Shown here one piece after another: positions 6,790 to 12,922 of a stretch of DNA of 13,433 bases. The stretch's first letter is position 1. Every line of letters starts with the position of its first letter. This DNA comes from Nitrospira sp. UBA5699. GTDB taxonomy: Bacteria > Nitrospirota > Nitrospiria > Nitrospirales > Nitrospiraceae. The notes below the pieces were generated by a model, which saw nothing but the letters and a program-made list of their open reading frames with translations, was not told the origin of the DNA and ran no database searches. The position numbers were made by a program, and so were the translations under genes. The stretch lies in the NCBI GenBank assembly GCA_002420105.1, contig DIHJ01000070.1, positions 7,735 through 21,167 of the forward strand, written 5' to 3'.

Positions 6790-8619
6790 ATGCGGTCTTG
6801 CCGATCACGGGCTCTCATCGCATGGGACTCGACTCCGGTCCTGGCCATGGTTGCGGTCGGACTGTTCGCCCTTCCGGGTTCGATCGAGACAAGGCCGGCG
6901 TTTGCTCAGACTGTTGAGGAACTGAAGCAGAAGATAGACAAGATGGAGCAACGGCAGGCGAGCGAACGGGAGGAGATGCGGCGACGCCTTGAGCAATTGG
7001 AACAAGCGGAGGGGCCGCCTCCTGCTCCGGAGCCGCGCTTTCGAGTGCATATTCGAAAGCCGGAAGAGCTACGGCCGTACAACCCGGTTGTGTGCCCGGG
7101 CTTCATGGAGTGTCCCCCGGAACCGCAGCTCCAGTTGGAGGCGCCGAAACCCATGGCTGGGCCTGGTTGGGAACTTGAACTCCAGGCCTATAACCGTTTC
7201 CGTTTCAATTTCTACGATAATTTTTCGGATACGCGGAACGCGCCTGGCAGCACCGCCGCGAACCGGAGGTTTCTAAACGACTCGTCCTGTTCCTTTAACA
7301 CTTCGTGCAAGGACGACACCCGCCTCCGCTTCTCGACCATGCGTGGCTATATCACCGGTGCGATCAAGCACGGCCCCTTCATGGCGGTGCTGTCCATCGA
7401 CTATGCCGGCGACCAGTTTAACGATGGGGTCCTTCTGGGAAACGATTCCGGTCCCATCGGAGCGGCGGGACAGCGGCAATGGATCCTCAATCCCCAGCTC
7501 TATTATCTGCAATACGATGGCTGGGCTCAGGTGCGACTGGGCCGCCAGTATGCCCACGTCGGTAATGGAATCGTGGGCCATATCCCCCGGGATATGATCA
7601 CGGCGTCCAGGCACTGGACTGAGCGATTCAGTACCCAGGTCTCCTATGTCTATGGGGCAACAGGCCGGTCGATTCCCAACCAAACCGGTCCCGTCTTTCA
7701 GCCGCAAGGTTCAGGAGTGAATGGCATCAATCAGACGACCCAGAACAAGGTCAACGACGTGACCGGGAAGGAGGAAAGCCTGGAAGGGTTTATGTTGATC
7801 TTCAACTATGACCCCCTTCCGATGAATCGGCTGCAGTTCTTTCTGTGGAAGATGTTCGATACGACGGTTGAGGGAGTCAACAAGCAAAACCAATACATTG
7901 ATGTGAACGGCTCCGGCCGGCTGGGCCGCATGGACTATGCGTTTGAATTGGCTCACCTGAGCGGGACTACGCCCGTAATCTCGGGAAGCGCGGGCGGCAC
8001 CCCCGGCACGCGCGAGAAGAATAGAGCCTATCTCGCGTACCTGGATCTTCGGTATACGCTCCCCTCTGAAGCCTTACGGGTCGAAAAGCCGGATCTGTTG
8101 TCACTCGGCGCCACATTCGGATTCGGCAGTGGGGACGACAACCCGAACGACGGCACGAACAGGAACTTCGAGACTCTCTTCGTTGATGAGACCAGCTTCC
8201 GGTACAACTTTTTCTTCTCCGATGACATCCACGGCTTCAATGGCCGCGGGTTCGACACCCGCCGCGGCAGCGGCTTCTCAAATATCACGTTTCTCCAGCC
8301 CTATGTGATCGTGAAACCGACTGACAAATTCCAGGCGAAGGTGGCCTGGACCTATCTCCGAGCTTCGGTCGCCCAGCCGGCTGGGACGGGCGCACTCGGT
8401 CCCCAACCCGTCTTGAGCCAAGCACTCGCCTTCAATACCACAGCAGTCGGCGGACCGACCAAGGACGTGGGACAAGAGTTCGACGTGTTGATGGACTACT
8501 TCGTCAATCCCTATGCCCGCGTATTCTCGTACTTCGGCATGTTCCTCCCCGGACGCATCTATGCGCCTGTTGCCGACCATGCCGTGAAGTATGAGCTCGG
8601 GCTCGAATTGCGGTTCTAG
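6790..8619 (+). CDS. Alginate-export-like outer-membrane beta-barrel protein with N-terminal coiled coil
   Basis: A 609-residue outer-membrane porin-like protein. Residues 1-39 are a long signal peptide ending PAFA|Q. Residues 41-73 are a charged heptad-like coiled coil (VEELKQKIDKMEQRQ onward), followed by a Pro-rich linker. The barrel runs from about 126 to the end, with many alternating strands rich in Tyr/Phe/Arg, for example RLRFSTMRGYITG and WAQVRLGRQYAHVG. It closes with YELGLELRF, a typical C-terminal strand with Phe last. The layout fits the alginate_exp family of outer-membrane channels; other porin families with a coiled-coil N-terminus are alternatives, and the substrate is unknown. 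ATG 6790 has AAGAGG at 6777-6782. It is the only plus-strand gene, divergent from the lipoprotein operon with a 244-base gap. Its TAG stop is part of the CTAG flanking a MITE-like insertion. Confidence 0.88.
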   Translation: MRSCRSRALIAWDSTPVLAMVAVGLFALPGSIETRPAFAQTVEELKQKIDKMEQRQASEREEMRRRLEQLEQAEGPPPAPEPRFRVHIRKPEELRPYNPVVCPGFMECPPEPQLQLEAPKPMAGPGWELELQAYNRFRFNFYDNFSDTRNAPGSTAANRRFLNDSSCSFNTSCKDDTRLRFSTMRGYITGAIKHGPFMAVLSIDYAGDQFNDGVLLGNDSGPIGAAGQRQWILNPQLYYLQYDGWAQVRLGRQYAHVGNGIVGHIPRDMITASRHWTERFSTQVSYVYGATGRSIPNQTGPVFQPQGSGVNGINQTTQNKVNDVTGKEESLEGFMLIFNYDPLPMNRLQFFLWKMFDTTVEGVNKQNQYIDVNGSGRLGRMDYAFELAHLSGTTPVISGSAGGTPGTREKNRAYLAYLDLRYTLPSEALRVEKPDLLSLGATFGFGSGDDNPNDGTNRNFETLFVDETSFRYNFFFSDDIHGFNGRGFDTRRGSGFSNITFLQPYVIVKPTDKFQAKVAWTYLRASVAQPAGTGALGPQPVLSQALAFNTTAVGGPTKDVGQEFDVLMDYFVNPYARVFSYFGMFLPGRIYAPVADHAVKYELGLELRF

Positions 8620-8783
8620 AACCTATCTCAAAATTGAAAATCGGGATTCCGGTGAACATCGTCTACATGAGGCCCTCAGCGTCAATGGCAATATTTCCAG
8701 GGATTCTGCAATTCGGCCTTTCCCCGTCCCTATTGAGTAAAACGGTTCTCTCATCGAACAAGCGATTTTGAGATAGGTTCTAG
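8616..8783. mobile_element. MITE-like element of 160 bp with 15-bp terminal inverted repeats and CTAG flanks
   Basis: AACCTATCTCAAAAT at 8620-8634 is repeated perfectly in inverse orientation at 8765-8779. Both ends are bordered by CTAG (8616-8619 and 8780-8783), so 19 bases match in all. CTAG is its own reverse complement, so it is best read as a 4-base target duplication, which makes the element 8620-8779. A duplicated TA with longer repeats is the other reading. The 130-base interior encodes no transposase, only stray ORFs of up to about 35 codons, so the element is non-autonomous. A CTAG/YTAR target is known for some IS5-family elements, so an IS5-like parent is plausible but unproven. 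The left CTAG contains the TAG stop of the barrel gene, so the protein is unchanged. Confidence 0.85.
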
Positions 8784-8803
8784 GATCTGCCCAAAATAGG
8801 CGG

Positions 8804-8824
8804 CCGTTCGGCGAGAGAGAACGG
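8804..8824. terminator. Possible weak terminator hairpin, convergent genes
   Basis: CCGTTC (8804-8809) pairs with GAACGG (8819-8824) across a 9-base loop, between the convergent ends of the barrel gene and the 41-aa minus-strand gene (stop at 8842). Read on the minus strand it is followed by CCGCCTATTTTGGG, with only four T. The position is right for a terminator of the long minus-strand operon, but the stem is short and the T-run poor. Confidence 0.35.
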
Positions 8825-8841
8825 ACGCTCTGGTTCCCCAA

Positions 8842-8967
8842 TTACATGAACAGGAAGTACGCTCCCAGCCCAACGAGCAGCATCAGCAAGACGACGAACA
8901 TCATCTCCTCATGCCGGCACATCCCGGGCTTCTTGCCGCACCCCTGCAACGGACACATCAGCGACAT
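8842..8967 (-). CDS. Cys/Met-rich single-span membrane miniprotein (41 aa)
   Basis: A short but convincing gene: ATG 8967 is preceded by a near-perfect ribosome site AGGAGGT (minus strand, 8974-8980) seven bases away, and TAA ends it after 41 codons. Residues 1-23 form a short polar segment with C5, C10, C17, H19 and Met at 1, 4, 16, 22 and 23 (for example MCPLQGCGKKPGMCRHE). Residues 24-41 are one transmembrane helix (FVVLLMLLVGLGAYFLFM). The Cys/His/Met set looks like a small metal or haem-chaperone type site, but no family is recognised. It is the last gene of the SoxYZ/cytochrome/propeller run, 51 bases downstream of the Ycf48-like gene. Automatic annotation may miss it because of its length. 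Confidence 0.8.
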   Translation of the reverse strand: MSLMCPLQGCGKKPGMCRHEEMMFVVLLMLLVGLGAYFLFM

Positions 8968-8973
8968 CGTCGC

Positions 8974-8980
8974 ACCTCCT
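8974..8980 (-). promoter_or_regulatory. Strong ribosome binding site AGGAGGT of the 41-aa gene
   Basis: A perfect AGGAGGT lies seven bases upstream of ATG 8967. It is one of the strongest sites in the window and the main evidence that the very short ORF is translated. Confidence 0.8.
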
Positions 8981-9018
8981 TTTCCAGTCGGTCCATGCAT
9001 GATGAACTAGTCGTCCCT

Positions 9019-10023
9019 TCAATCATGGGAGACAGGAGCATAGCGCAGGATCGTGCCCGCTTCGCCCACCGCCCAACCGTGCTGGTTGTCGAGGAACTGA
9101 ACAGCCCAGAGATTCCGGCCGGTCCCGCTCTTCTCTTTCTTCCACGTCGCGCCGCCGTCGAGCGTATGCAGAATCGTCCCCCGGCGTCCCACAATCCAGC
9201 CTTCGCGCGCATCGAGGAATCGTACGGAGGAGAGTTCATCCGGTACGCCGCTGGTCTGAGCATTCCAAGAACGGCCGCCGTCGGCCGTCGTCATGATGAA
9301 ACCGTCCTGGCCGACAGTCCAGCCTCGCTCGCGGGTCACGAAATGAAGGCCGAAGAGATTCGACAGAAAAATCGCTTGCTGCTCCCAGGTACGGCCACCG
9401 TCGATGGTATGCACCACTTGCCCGCGCATGCCGACGGCCCACCCTTCATCTGGGCTGACAAACTGGATTGCGGTGAACCATTGCGAAGTGCGACTGTCTT
9501 GCCGCGACCAGGTCGCGCCACCGTCCGCCGTATGGAGGATGTGAGAAAAACTTCCGACGGCCCAGCCCAGCCGGTCATTGGCAAACGACACTCCTAACAA
9601 GACGTTCTCCAACTCCTGGTGCGGCAGCGCCCAGATTCGGCCTCCATCCTGCGTCGCGAGCACACTGACTTGGTCGCCCACGACCCATCCACGATGCCGA
9701 TCGACGAAAGTCAGTCCCATCAGGTTCACCTTGACCTGACTGTTCTGAAGCGCCCAGCTTTGTCCCCCGTCGCTGGTGTGGAGGACGGTACCCTCCTCTC
9801 CCACGACCCATCCGGTCTGAGCATCCACGAACTGAACGGCGGTTAAGGCATGGGAGGTTCCGCTGGCCACGGCAACCCAACGCGTTGAAGCTTCGGATTG
9901 TGAGGGCTGGTTCGTGCAACCCAGCAACAGGCCGGTCCCGACCATGGCGAGCCAGGCGAGGAGCCCCGAATTTCTGCCCTCGCCATGAAGACCTCGTGCT
10001 CTTCGATCAACAGAGCCTCTCAT
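9019..10023 (-). CDS. Ycf48-like seven-bladed propeller lipoprotein
   Basis: A 334-residue exported protein related to the photosystem II assembly factor Ycf48/BNR-repeat family, which occurs in many non-photosynthetic bacteria. The signal segment at about 19-36 ends in lipobox L33-L-G-C36, so lipid anchoring is likely. The rest is a regular repeat of about 42 residues with core GW-x-VG-x-x-G-x-[IV]-x-x-T-x-DGG-x-x-W. Six complete copies are visible (for example GWVVGEEGTVLHTSDGGQSW), followed by a last partial copy GWAVGEAGTILRY, giving a seven-bladed propeller. Its ATG overlaps the TGA of the YVTN gene as ATGA (10020-10023), indicating translational coupling. By analogy it may help assemble or stabilise a periplasmic or membrane redox complex made by the same operon; that is inference. 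Confidence 0.9.
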   Translation of the reverse strand: MRGSVDRRARGLHGEGRNSGLLAWLAMVGTGLLLGCTNQPSQSEASTRWVAVASGTSHALTAVQFVDAQTGWVVGEEGTVLHTSDGGQSWALQNSQVKVNLMGLTFVDRHRGWVVGDQVSVLATQDGGRIWALPHQELENVLLGVSFANDRLGWAVGSFSHILHTADGGATWSRQDSRTSQWFTAIQFVSPDEGWAVGMRGQVVHTIDGGRTWEQQAIFLSNLFGLHFVTRERGWTVGQDGFIMTTADGGRSWNAQTSGVPDELSSVRFLDAREGWIVGRRGTILHTLDGGATWKKEKSGTGRNLWAVQFLDNQHGWAVGEAGTILRYAPVSHD

Positions 10024-10991
10024 GGCCCCACGGTAATTCCATGAGGGTCTTTGCCCACGGCGATACTCGCCACCACTTTCTTCGCTGCCACATCGATCAC
10101 CTCGACCGTTCCGGTATCCCGGCTGGTCACATACAGCTCTGTGCCGTCCGGCGAGAACACCACGATATCCGGACGACGCCCAACGGGGATCGTGTCCATC
10201 ACCAGATGGGAGCCGGCGTTGATCAAGGACAAGGTGTTCTCCCCTCTGTTGGTCACGGCCACAAGCCGCCCGTCCGGGCTCACGGCGAGCCCGTGCGCAT
10301 CTGCGCCGACAGATATTTCATGCGCGATCTTGTTGGAGGCCACATCGATGACAGACACCATGTTTTCCCCGCCCTCCGAAACCCAGACTTCTTTGCCGTC
10401 CGGGGTGATGACTGTCCCCATGACGTCCTTGCCGGCGAAGATGCTGGTCAACACCTTCCGCGTGACCGGGTCCACCACCATCACATCCGCCGACCCTCCG
10501 TTTGAGACGTACGCCCGTCCTCCGTCAGGGGTGAACACGATCAGCATGGGTTTCTTCCCCACCTCGATCGTGTCCACGACCCGGTAGCCGGCCAGTTCAA
10601 TCACCGACACAGTATTGGAGCCCACGTTCGCGGTGTACAGAAACCGCCCATCCGGGCTGACCGTGACTCCGTGGGTCTTCGTGCCGGCCGGGATCGAGGC
10701 CACTTCTTTGCGGCTCGCGAGATCGAGGACCAGCACGTTGTGGCTCCCGACGTTGGCGACATACAGCGTCTTCCCGTCCGCGGACAGTGTCAAATTATGC
10801 GGATTGGTCGTCGAGAGGGGAATGGTCTCGACGACCCGGCGGGTGGCGGCATCGATGACCGAGATGGAATTCGAGCCCTGGTTGCCGACATAAATCGTGG
10901 CTGCGAACGCGGCTTGGGCAAGAGCGGTCCAGCCCAAGACGAACGCCGCCATGGTGCTCGCAATGCGCCGTCTGCTGTATTCGCGCGACAT
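10020..10991 (-). CDS. YVTN-type seven-bladed beta-propeller protein, periplasmic
   Basis: A 323-residue protein with a Sec signal peptide ending near AQAAFA|A (residue 30). The remainder is seven repeats of about 42 residues, each with a [LIV]YV-x-N-x-GS-x-x-V-x-V-[IL]-D core and an SPDG turn; the first is IYVGNQGSNSISVID and the last LYVTSRDTGTVEVID. This is the YVTN/'40-residue' family, which forms propellers and is often found beside quinoprotein or cytochrome genes. No catalytic residues can be named; a scaffold or substrate-binding role is likely. ATG 10991 has AGGAGGA at 10996-11002 (minus strand). It starts 24 bases after the stop of the upstream cytochrome gene and overlaps the downstream propeller gene by 4 bases. 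Confidence 0.92.
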   Translation of the reverse strand: MSREYSRRRIASTMAAFVLGWTALAQAAFAATIYVGNQGSNSISVIDAATRRVVETIPLSTTNPHNLTLSADGKTLYVANVGSHNVLVLDLASRKEVASIPAGTKTHGVTVSPDGRFLYTANVGSNTVSVIELAGYRVVDTIEVGKKPMLIVFTPDGGRAYVSNGGSADVMVVDPVTRKVLTSIFAGKDVMGTVITPDGKEVWVSEGGENMVSVIDVASNKIAHEISVGADAHGLAVSPDGRLVAVTNRGENTLSLINAGSHLVMDTIPVGRRPDIVVFSPDGTELYVTSRDTGTVEVIDVAAKKVVASIAVGKDPHGITVGP

Positions 10992-11015
10992 GGTGTCCTC
11001 CTGACTTGCCTGCCG

Positions 11016-11438
11016 TCATGGCGACGTGGGCAAGGCTCGTAGAAAGTTGATGACGTGCCAGCGGTCTTCCTCTGACAAGACGACATCCCAGCTCGGCATG
11101 GGTCCGCGGCCGATCGCGATTTTCCAGAAGAGGCAGCCATCCGACTGAGCACGGGTACCCGGGCTAGCCAGATCTGTCGGGCTCAGGCCAAGACTCAGAG
11201 AAGAGGGGCCGTCACCCCGGCCTCGCTCGCCGTGGCACACCGCGCACCGCCGTGCGAAGACCATCGCGCCGCGGCCTTTCGATTCCTCGGACGTCGGAAT
11301 CGGGTTGGCCATCGCATCGGCCTCCTGAGGAACCGTCCACTCGGTTGACGCCGTAGAGAGAGGGATGCCGAGACATAACGCCGTAAGACTGCACGCCGCT
11401 CCCGCGAGGATAGATCGGATGGACGGGACCATGGTCAC
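11016..11438 (-). CDS. Monohaem cytochrome c (class I), periplasmic
   Basis: A 140-residue electron-transfer protein with a signal peptide at about 1-31 (LAGAACSLTALCLGIPLSTA). The single haem site is C65-A-V-C68-H69 in MVFARRCAVCHGERGRGDGP. The likely sixth ligand is M114 in GRGPMPSW, followed by the usual C-terminal helix LSEEDRWHVINFLRAL. The fold pattern matches small cytochromes c that accept electrons from periplasmic oxidoreductases. The start is GTG 11438: a GAGG site overlapping the upstream SoxZ stop lies five bases before it; ATG 11432 is the alternative. It follows SoxZ by 7 bases and precedes the YVTN gene by 24. The C-terminal half resembles that of the monohaem cytochrome at 12341-12865, so the two look like paralogues on either side of SoxYZ. 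An extra cysteine, C102, is unexplained. Confidence 0.93.
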   Translation of the reverse strand: MTMVPSIRSILAGAACSLTALCLGIPLSTASTEWTVPQEADAMANPIPTSEESKGRGAMVFARRCAVCHGERGRGDGPSSLSLGLSPTDLASPGTRAQSDGCLFWKIAIGRGPMPSWDVVLSEEDRWHVINFLRALPTSP

Positions 11439-11445
11439 ATGTGCC

Positions 11446-11844
11446 TCAGCTTGCCGTAAATCTCAGCGAGGCCACGGCTTCGTAAGTTTTCCCCTCGCTG
11501 CTCGTAAACACCACCCGCACCGGGGCTTCGCTCGTAGCTTTCAAGGGGCACGTCACGATCGGATCGTCGCTGAGGGCCGACGACATCTCATACCAGGCGA
11601 CTTTGGTCTCGCCGTAGAAGACCTCAAGAAGACGAATATAGACGGCGGGATTGTCAGGGTCCGGCGCAAACCGATGCTCGTCGAGCATCCGTAATCCGGT
11701 GCGCGAGGGATGGCGGACTTTCGCCTGGACACGAATGACTTCCCCCTTCATGATCCGGCGAGGCAGGCGAAGGCGGGCCGGTCCGCGCGGATACTCCGAC
11801 GCAGGGAGGCGCGCAACCGGCGGCTCCGGTTTCGGCGGTTCCAT
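11446..11844 (-). CDS. soxZ: SoxZ-like sulfur-carrier subunit
   Basis: A 132-residue protein of the SoxZ family, the Ig-like partner that forms SoxYZ, the periplasmic carrier of sulfur intermediates in thiosulfate oxidation. Family features are RLPRRIMKGEVIRVQAKVRH (26-45), the following P-S-R-T-G-L-R, then the core YIRLLEVFYGETKVAWYEMS (69-88) and the closing strands APVRVVFTSSEGKTYEAVAS. Compared with a standard SoxZ of about 100 residues it has an N-terminal Pro-rich extension of about 22 residues. It has no signal peptide, which fits export together with the Tat-dependent SoxY partner. Its ATG directly abuts the SoxY stop (TGA-ATG), so the two are translationally coupled. Whether the pair carries sulfur or another group here is unknown, because no SoxAX, SoxB or SoxCD lies in the window. 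Confidence 0.87.
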   Translation of the reverse strand: MEPPKPEPPVARLPASEYPRGPARLRLPRRIMKGEVIRVQAKVRHPSRTGLRMLDEHRFAPDPDNPAVYIRLLEVFYGETKVAWYEMSSALSDDPIVTCPLKATSEAPVRVVFTSSEGKTYEAVASLRFTAS

Positions 11845-12336
11845 TCAGCAGCCTCCGACCGCCACATCGACGTCTGCGCTGCCGAGCCATCGGCCGTGTC
11901 GATTGCACTCGGCGATCGCATAGATCGTGGATTTTCCGGAATCCAACCGGACCTGCGTGTAGATGAAGACGGCTCCGGAGTCCGGCGTAAAGTGGAAGGT
12001 CCCTTTCCAGATCAAGGGATCCTGATAATCCAGGATCCGCACGGTCTGAATATAATGGTCGCGGTCCATCGGATGGTCCATCTCGACGATCACCGGCGCG
12101 TTGGCGCCGTCCTCGATCACCTCGGCGATCCTTACCCGCGGCACATGGAGCCGTTCGAACTCCGTCGGATGCTCCGGATTCTTCGGCCGATGAAGGGAAG
12201 GCGGACCGACGGTTCCAAAGACCCACCCTGGGATTCCGCTTGCTGCGCCCATCACGGCGAGGGAGCCGGTCAACGCTCGAACGAGAAACCCTCGTCGTCC
12301 GACCACCGTCTGTGTCGCCGGTTTCTTCGATGTCAT
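11845..12336 (-). CDS. soxY: SoxY-like sulfur carrier with Tat signal and C-terminal GGC
   Basis: A 163-residue SoxY-family protein. In canonical SoxY, substrate sulfur is bound to the cysteine of a C-terminal GGCGG arm. Here a twin-arginine signal is visible (G13-R-R-G-F-L-V, then a hydrophobic stretch 21-40). The Ig-like domain follows at about 60-160, with ENGA-like E75-D-G-A-N-A-P-V-I-V, HPM (88-90), TFHFTPDSGAVFIYTQVRL (113-131) and IYAIAE. The protein ends V-A-V-G-G-C163, so the carrier cysteine is the last residue and the usual trailing glycines are missing. A second cysteine, C144, precedes NRHGRW. ATG 12336 lies 4 bases after the stop of the upstream cytochrome; there is no strong ribosome site, so coupling is likely. 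SoxZ follows with no gap. Confidence 0.88.
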   Translation of the reverse strand: MTSKKPATQTVVGRRGFLVRALTGSLAVMGAASGIPGWVFGTVGPPSLHRPKNPEHPTEFERLHVPRVRIAEVIEDGANAPVIVEMDHPMDRDHYIQTVRILDYQDPLIWKGTFHFTPDSGAVFIYTQVRLDSGKSTIYAIAECNRHGRWLGSADVDVAVGGC

Positions 12337-12340
12337 AATG

Positions 12341-12865
12341 TTATCGCTTGGCCTGCTGCGCGTGCGTGTGCGGTTCCGGCTTCCCTCCGTGCGAGAAGGT
12401 ATGCTCGAAGGCCATCACTTGCCAGCGCTGCTCCTCGGTCAGCTTGTCTTTCCAGGCTTTCATCTTGGTCTTGGGCACCCCTTCCGAAATCCGCCAGAAC
12501 CAGAAACTGTCTTCATAGGTATCCATGCGCTTCCCTTGACGGAAATCCCTGGCCCCGGCCTTCACCGGCTTGCCGTCTTCGCCGTGACACTTCGCGCATT
12601 TGACCTCCGGATCAACGAGCCCCATGTAAATTTTCCGCCCTTCCTCGATCGCTTTGGGATCGGTCCACCATCCGGTCGGCATATGCTTGTCCTTGTACTC
12701 CGCCGGAACGGGCGGATGTTCGACAGCGGCTTCGTCGTCTCCTCCGAGCCCGAGAGAATCCAGCAGGCCGGCTGTGACCGAAGATTCAGTGCCGAGCCCA
12801 AGGATGCTCAGGAGCAACACCGTTGCGCCTATCGCCGAAAGCCATACCAGCCGGTTCTGCGTCAT
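12341..12865 (-). CDS. Monohaem cytochrome c, membrane-anchored or periplasmic, His-rich tail
   Basis: A 174-residue cytochrome c. Residues about 7-25 are a signal peptide or anchor (LVWLSAIGATVLLLSILGLG). A spacer of about 60 residues precedes the haem site C90-A-K-C93-H94. The likely axial Met is M135 in GVPKTKMKAW, followed by LTEEQRWQVMAFEHTF. The tail HGGKPEPHTHAQ carries three histidines (a fourth, H155, lies in the preceding helix) and could bind metal. ATG 12865 was chosen because AGGAGGAGGA (12871-12880, minus strand) sits five bases upstream; an in-frame GTG at 12889 would place that site inside the gene. The region from the haem to the end parallels the cytochrome at 11016-11438 (FW-x-I...M-x-x-W...L-x-EE-x-RW-x-V). 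It lies between the dihaem cytochrome (57-base gap) and SoxY (4 bases). Confidence 0.93.
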   Translation of the reverse strand: MTQNRLVWLSAIGATVLLLSILGLGTESSVTAGLLDSLGLGGDDEAAVEHPPVPAEYKDKHMPTGWWTDPKAIEEGRKIYMGLVDPEVKCAKCHGEDGKPVKAGARDFRQGKRMDTYEDSFWFWRISEGVPKTKMKAWKDKLTEEQRWQVMAFEHTFSHGGKPEPHTHAQQAKR

Positions 12866-12870
12866 CGTCG

Positions 12871-12880
12871 TCCTCCTCCT
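12871..12880 (-). promoter_or_regulatory. Ribosome binding site AGGAGGAGGA deciding the cytochrome start
   Basis: This repeated AGG run lies five bases before ATG 12865 on the minus strand and argues against the longer GTG 12889 start. Confidence 0.7.
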
Positions 12881-12922
12881 CTGTATCACTCGAATGGATC
12901 AGCGCGGCCTTCACCGATCGCG

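Noticed and set aside
6720..6917. Plus-strand ORF starting before the barrel gene, with a GIEGLEPS stretch; possible tRNA remnant
   Set aside because: No cloverleaf or T-loop could be built on either strand, and the ORF runs out of frame into the barrel gene's signal peptide.
8623..8841. Minus-strand 72-codon ORF covering the MITE-like element
   Set aside because: No similarity to a transposase is visible, there is no ribosome site, and it spans the element border, so it is not an ancestral gene.
9885..10505. Long plus-strand open frame (206 codons) opposite the propeller genes
   Set aside because: It is antisense to two clear repeat proteins, shows no family or export pattern, and its openness follows from GC-biased third positions and the repeated codons of the propellers.
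9019..10991. Regular spacing in the DNA that could suggest a CRISPR or satellite array
   Set aside because: The periodicity of about 126 bases comes from protein-level propeller repeats; the DNA copies are divergent and there are no identical repeats with unique spacers.
11710..12603. Plus-strand frame of 297 codons opposite SoxY/SoxZ
   Set aside because: It is antisense to the Sox genes, Arg-rich in its second half, and has no domain or start signal.
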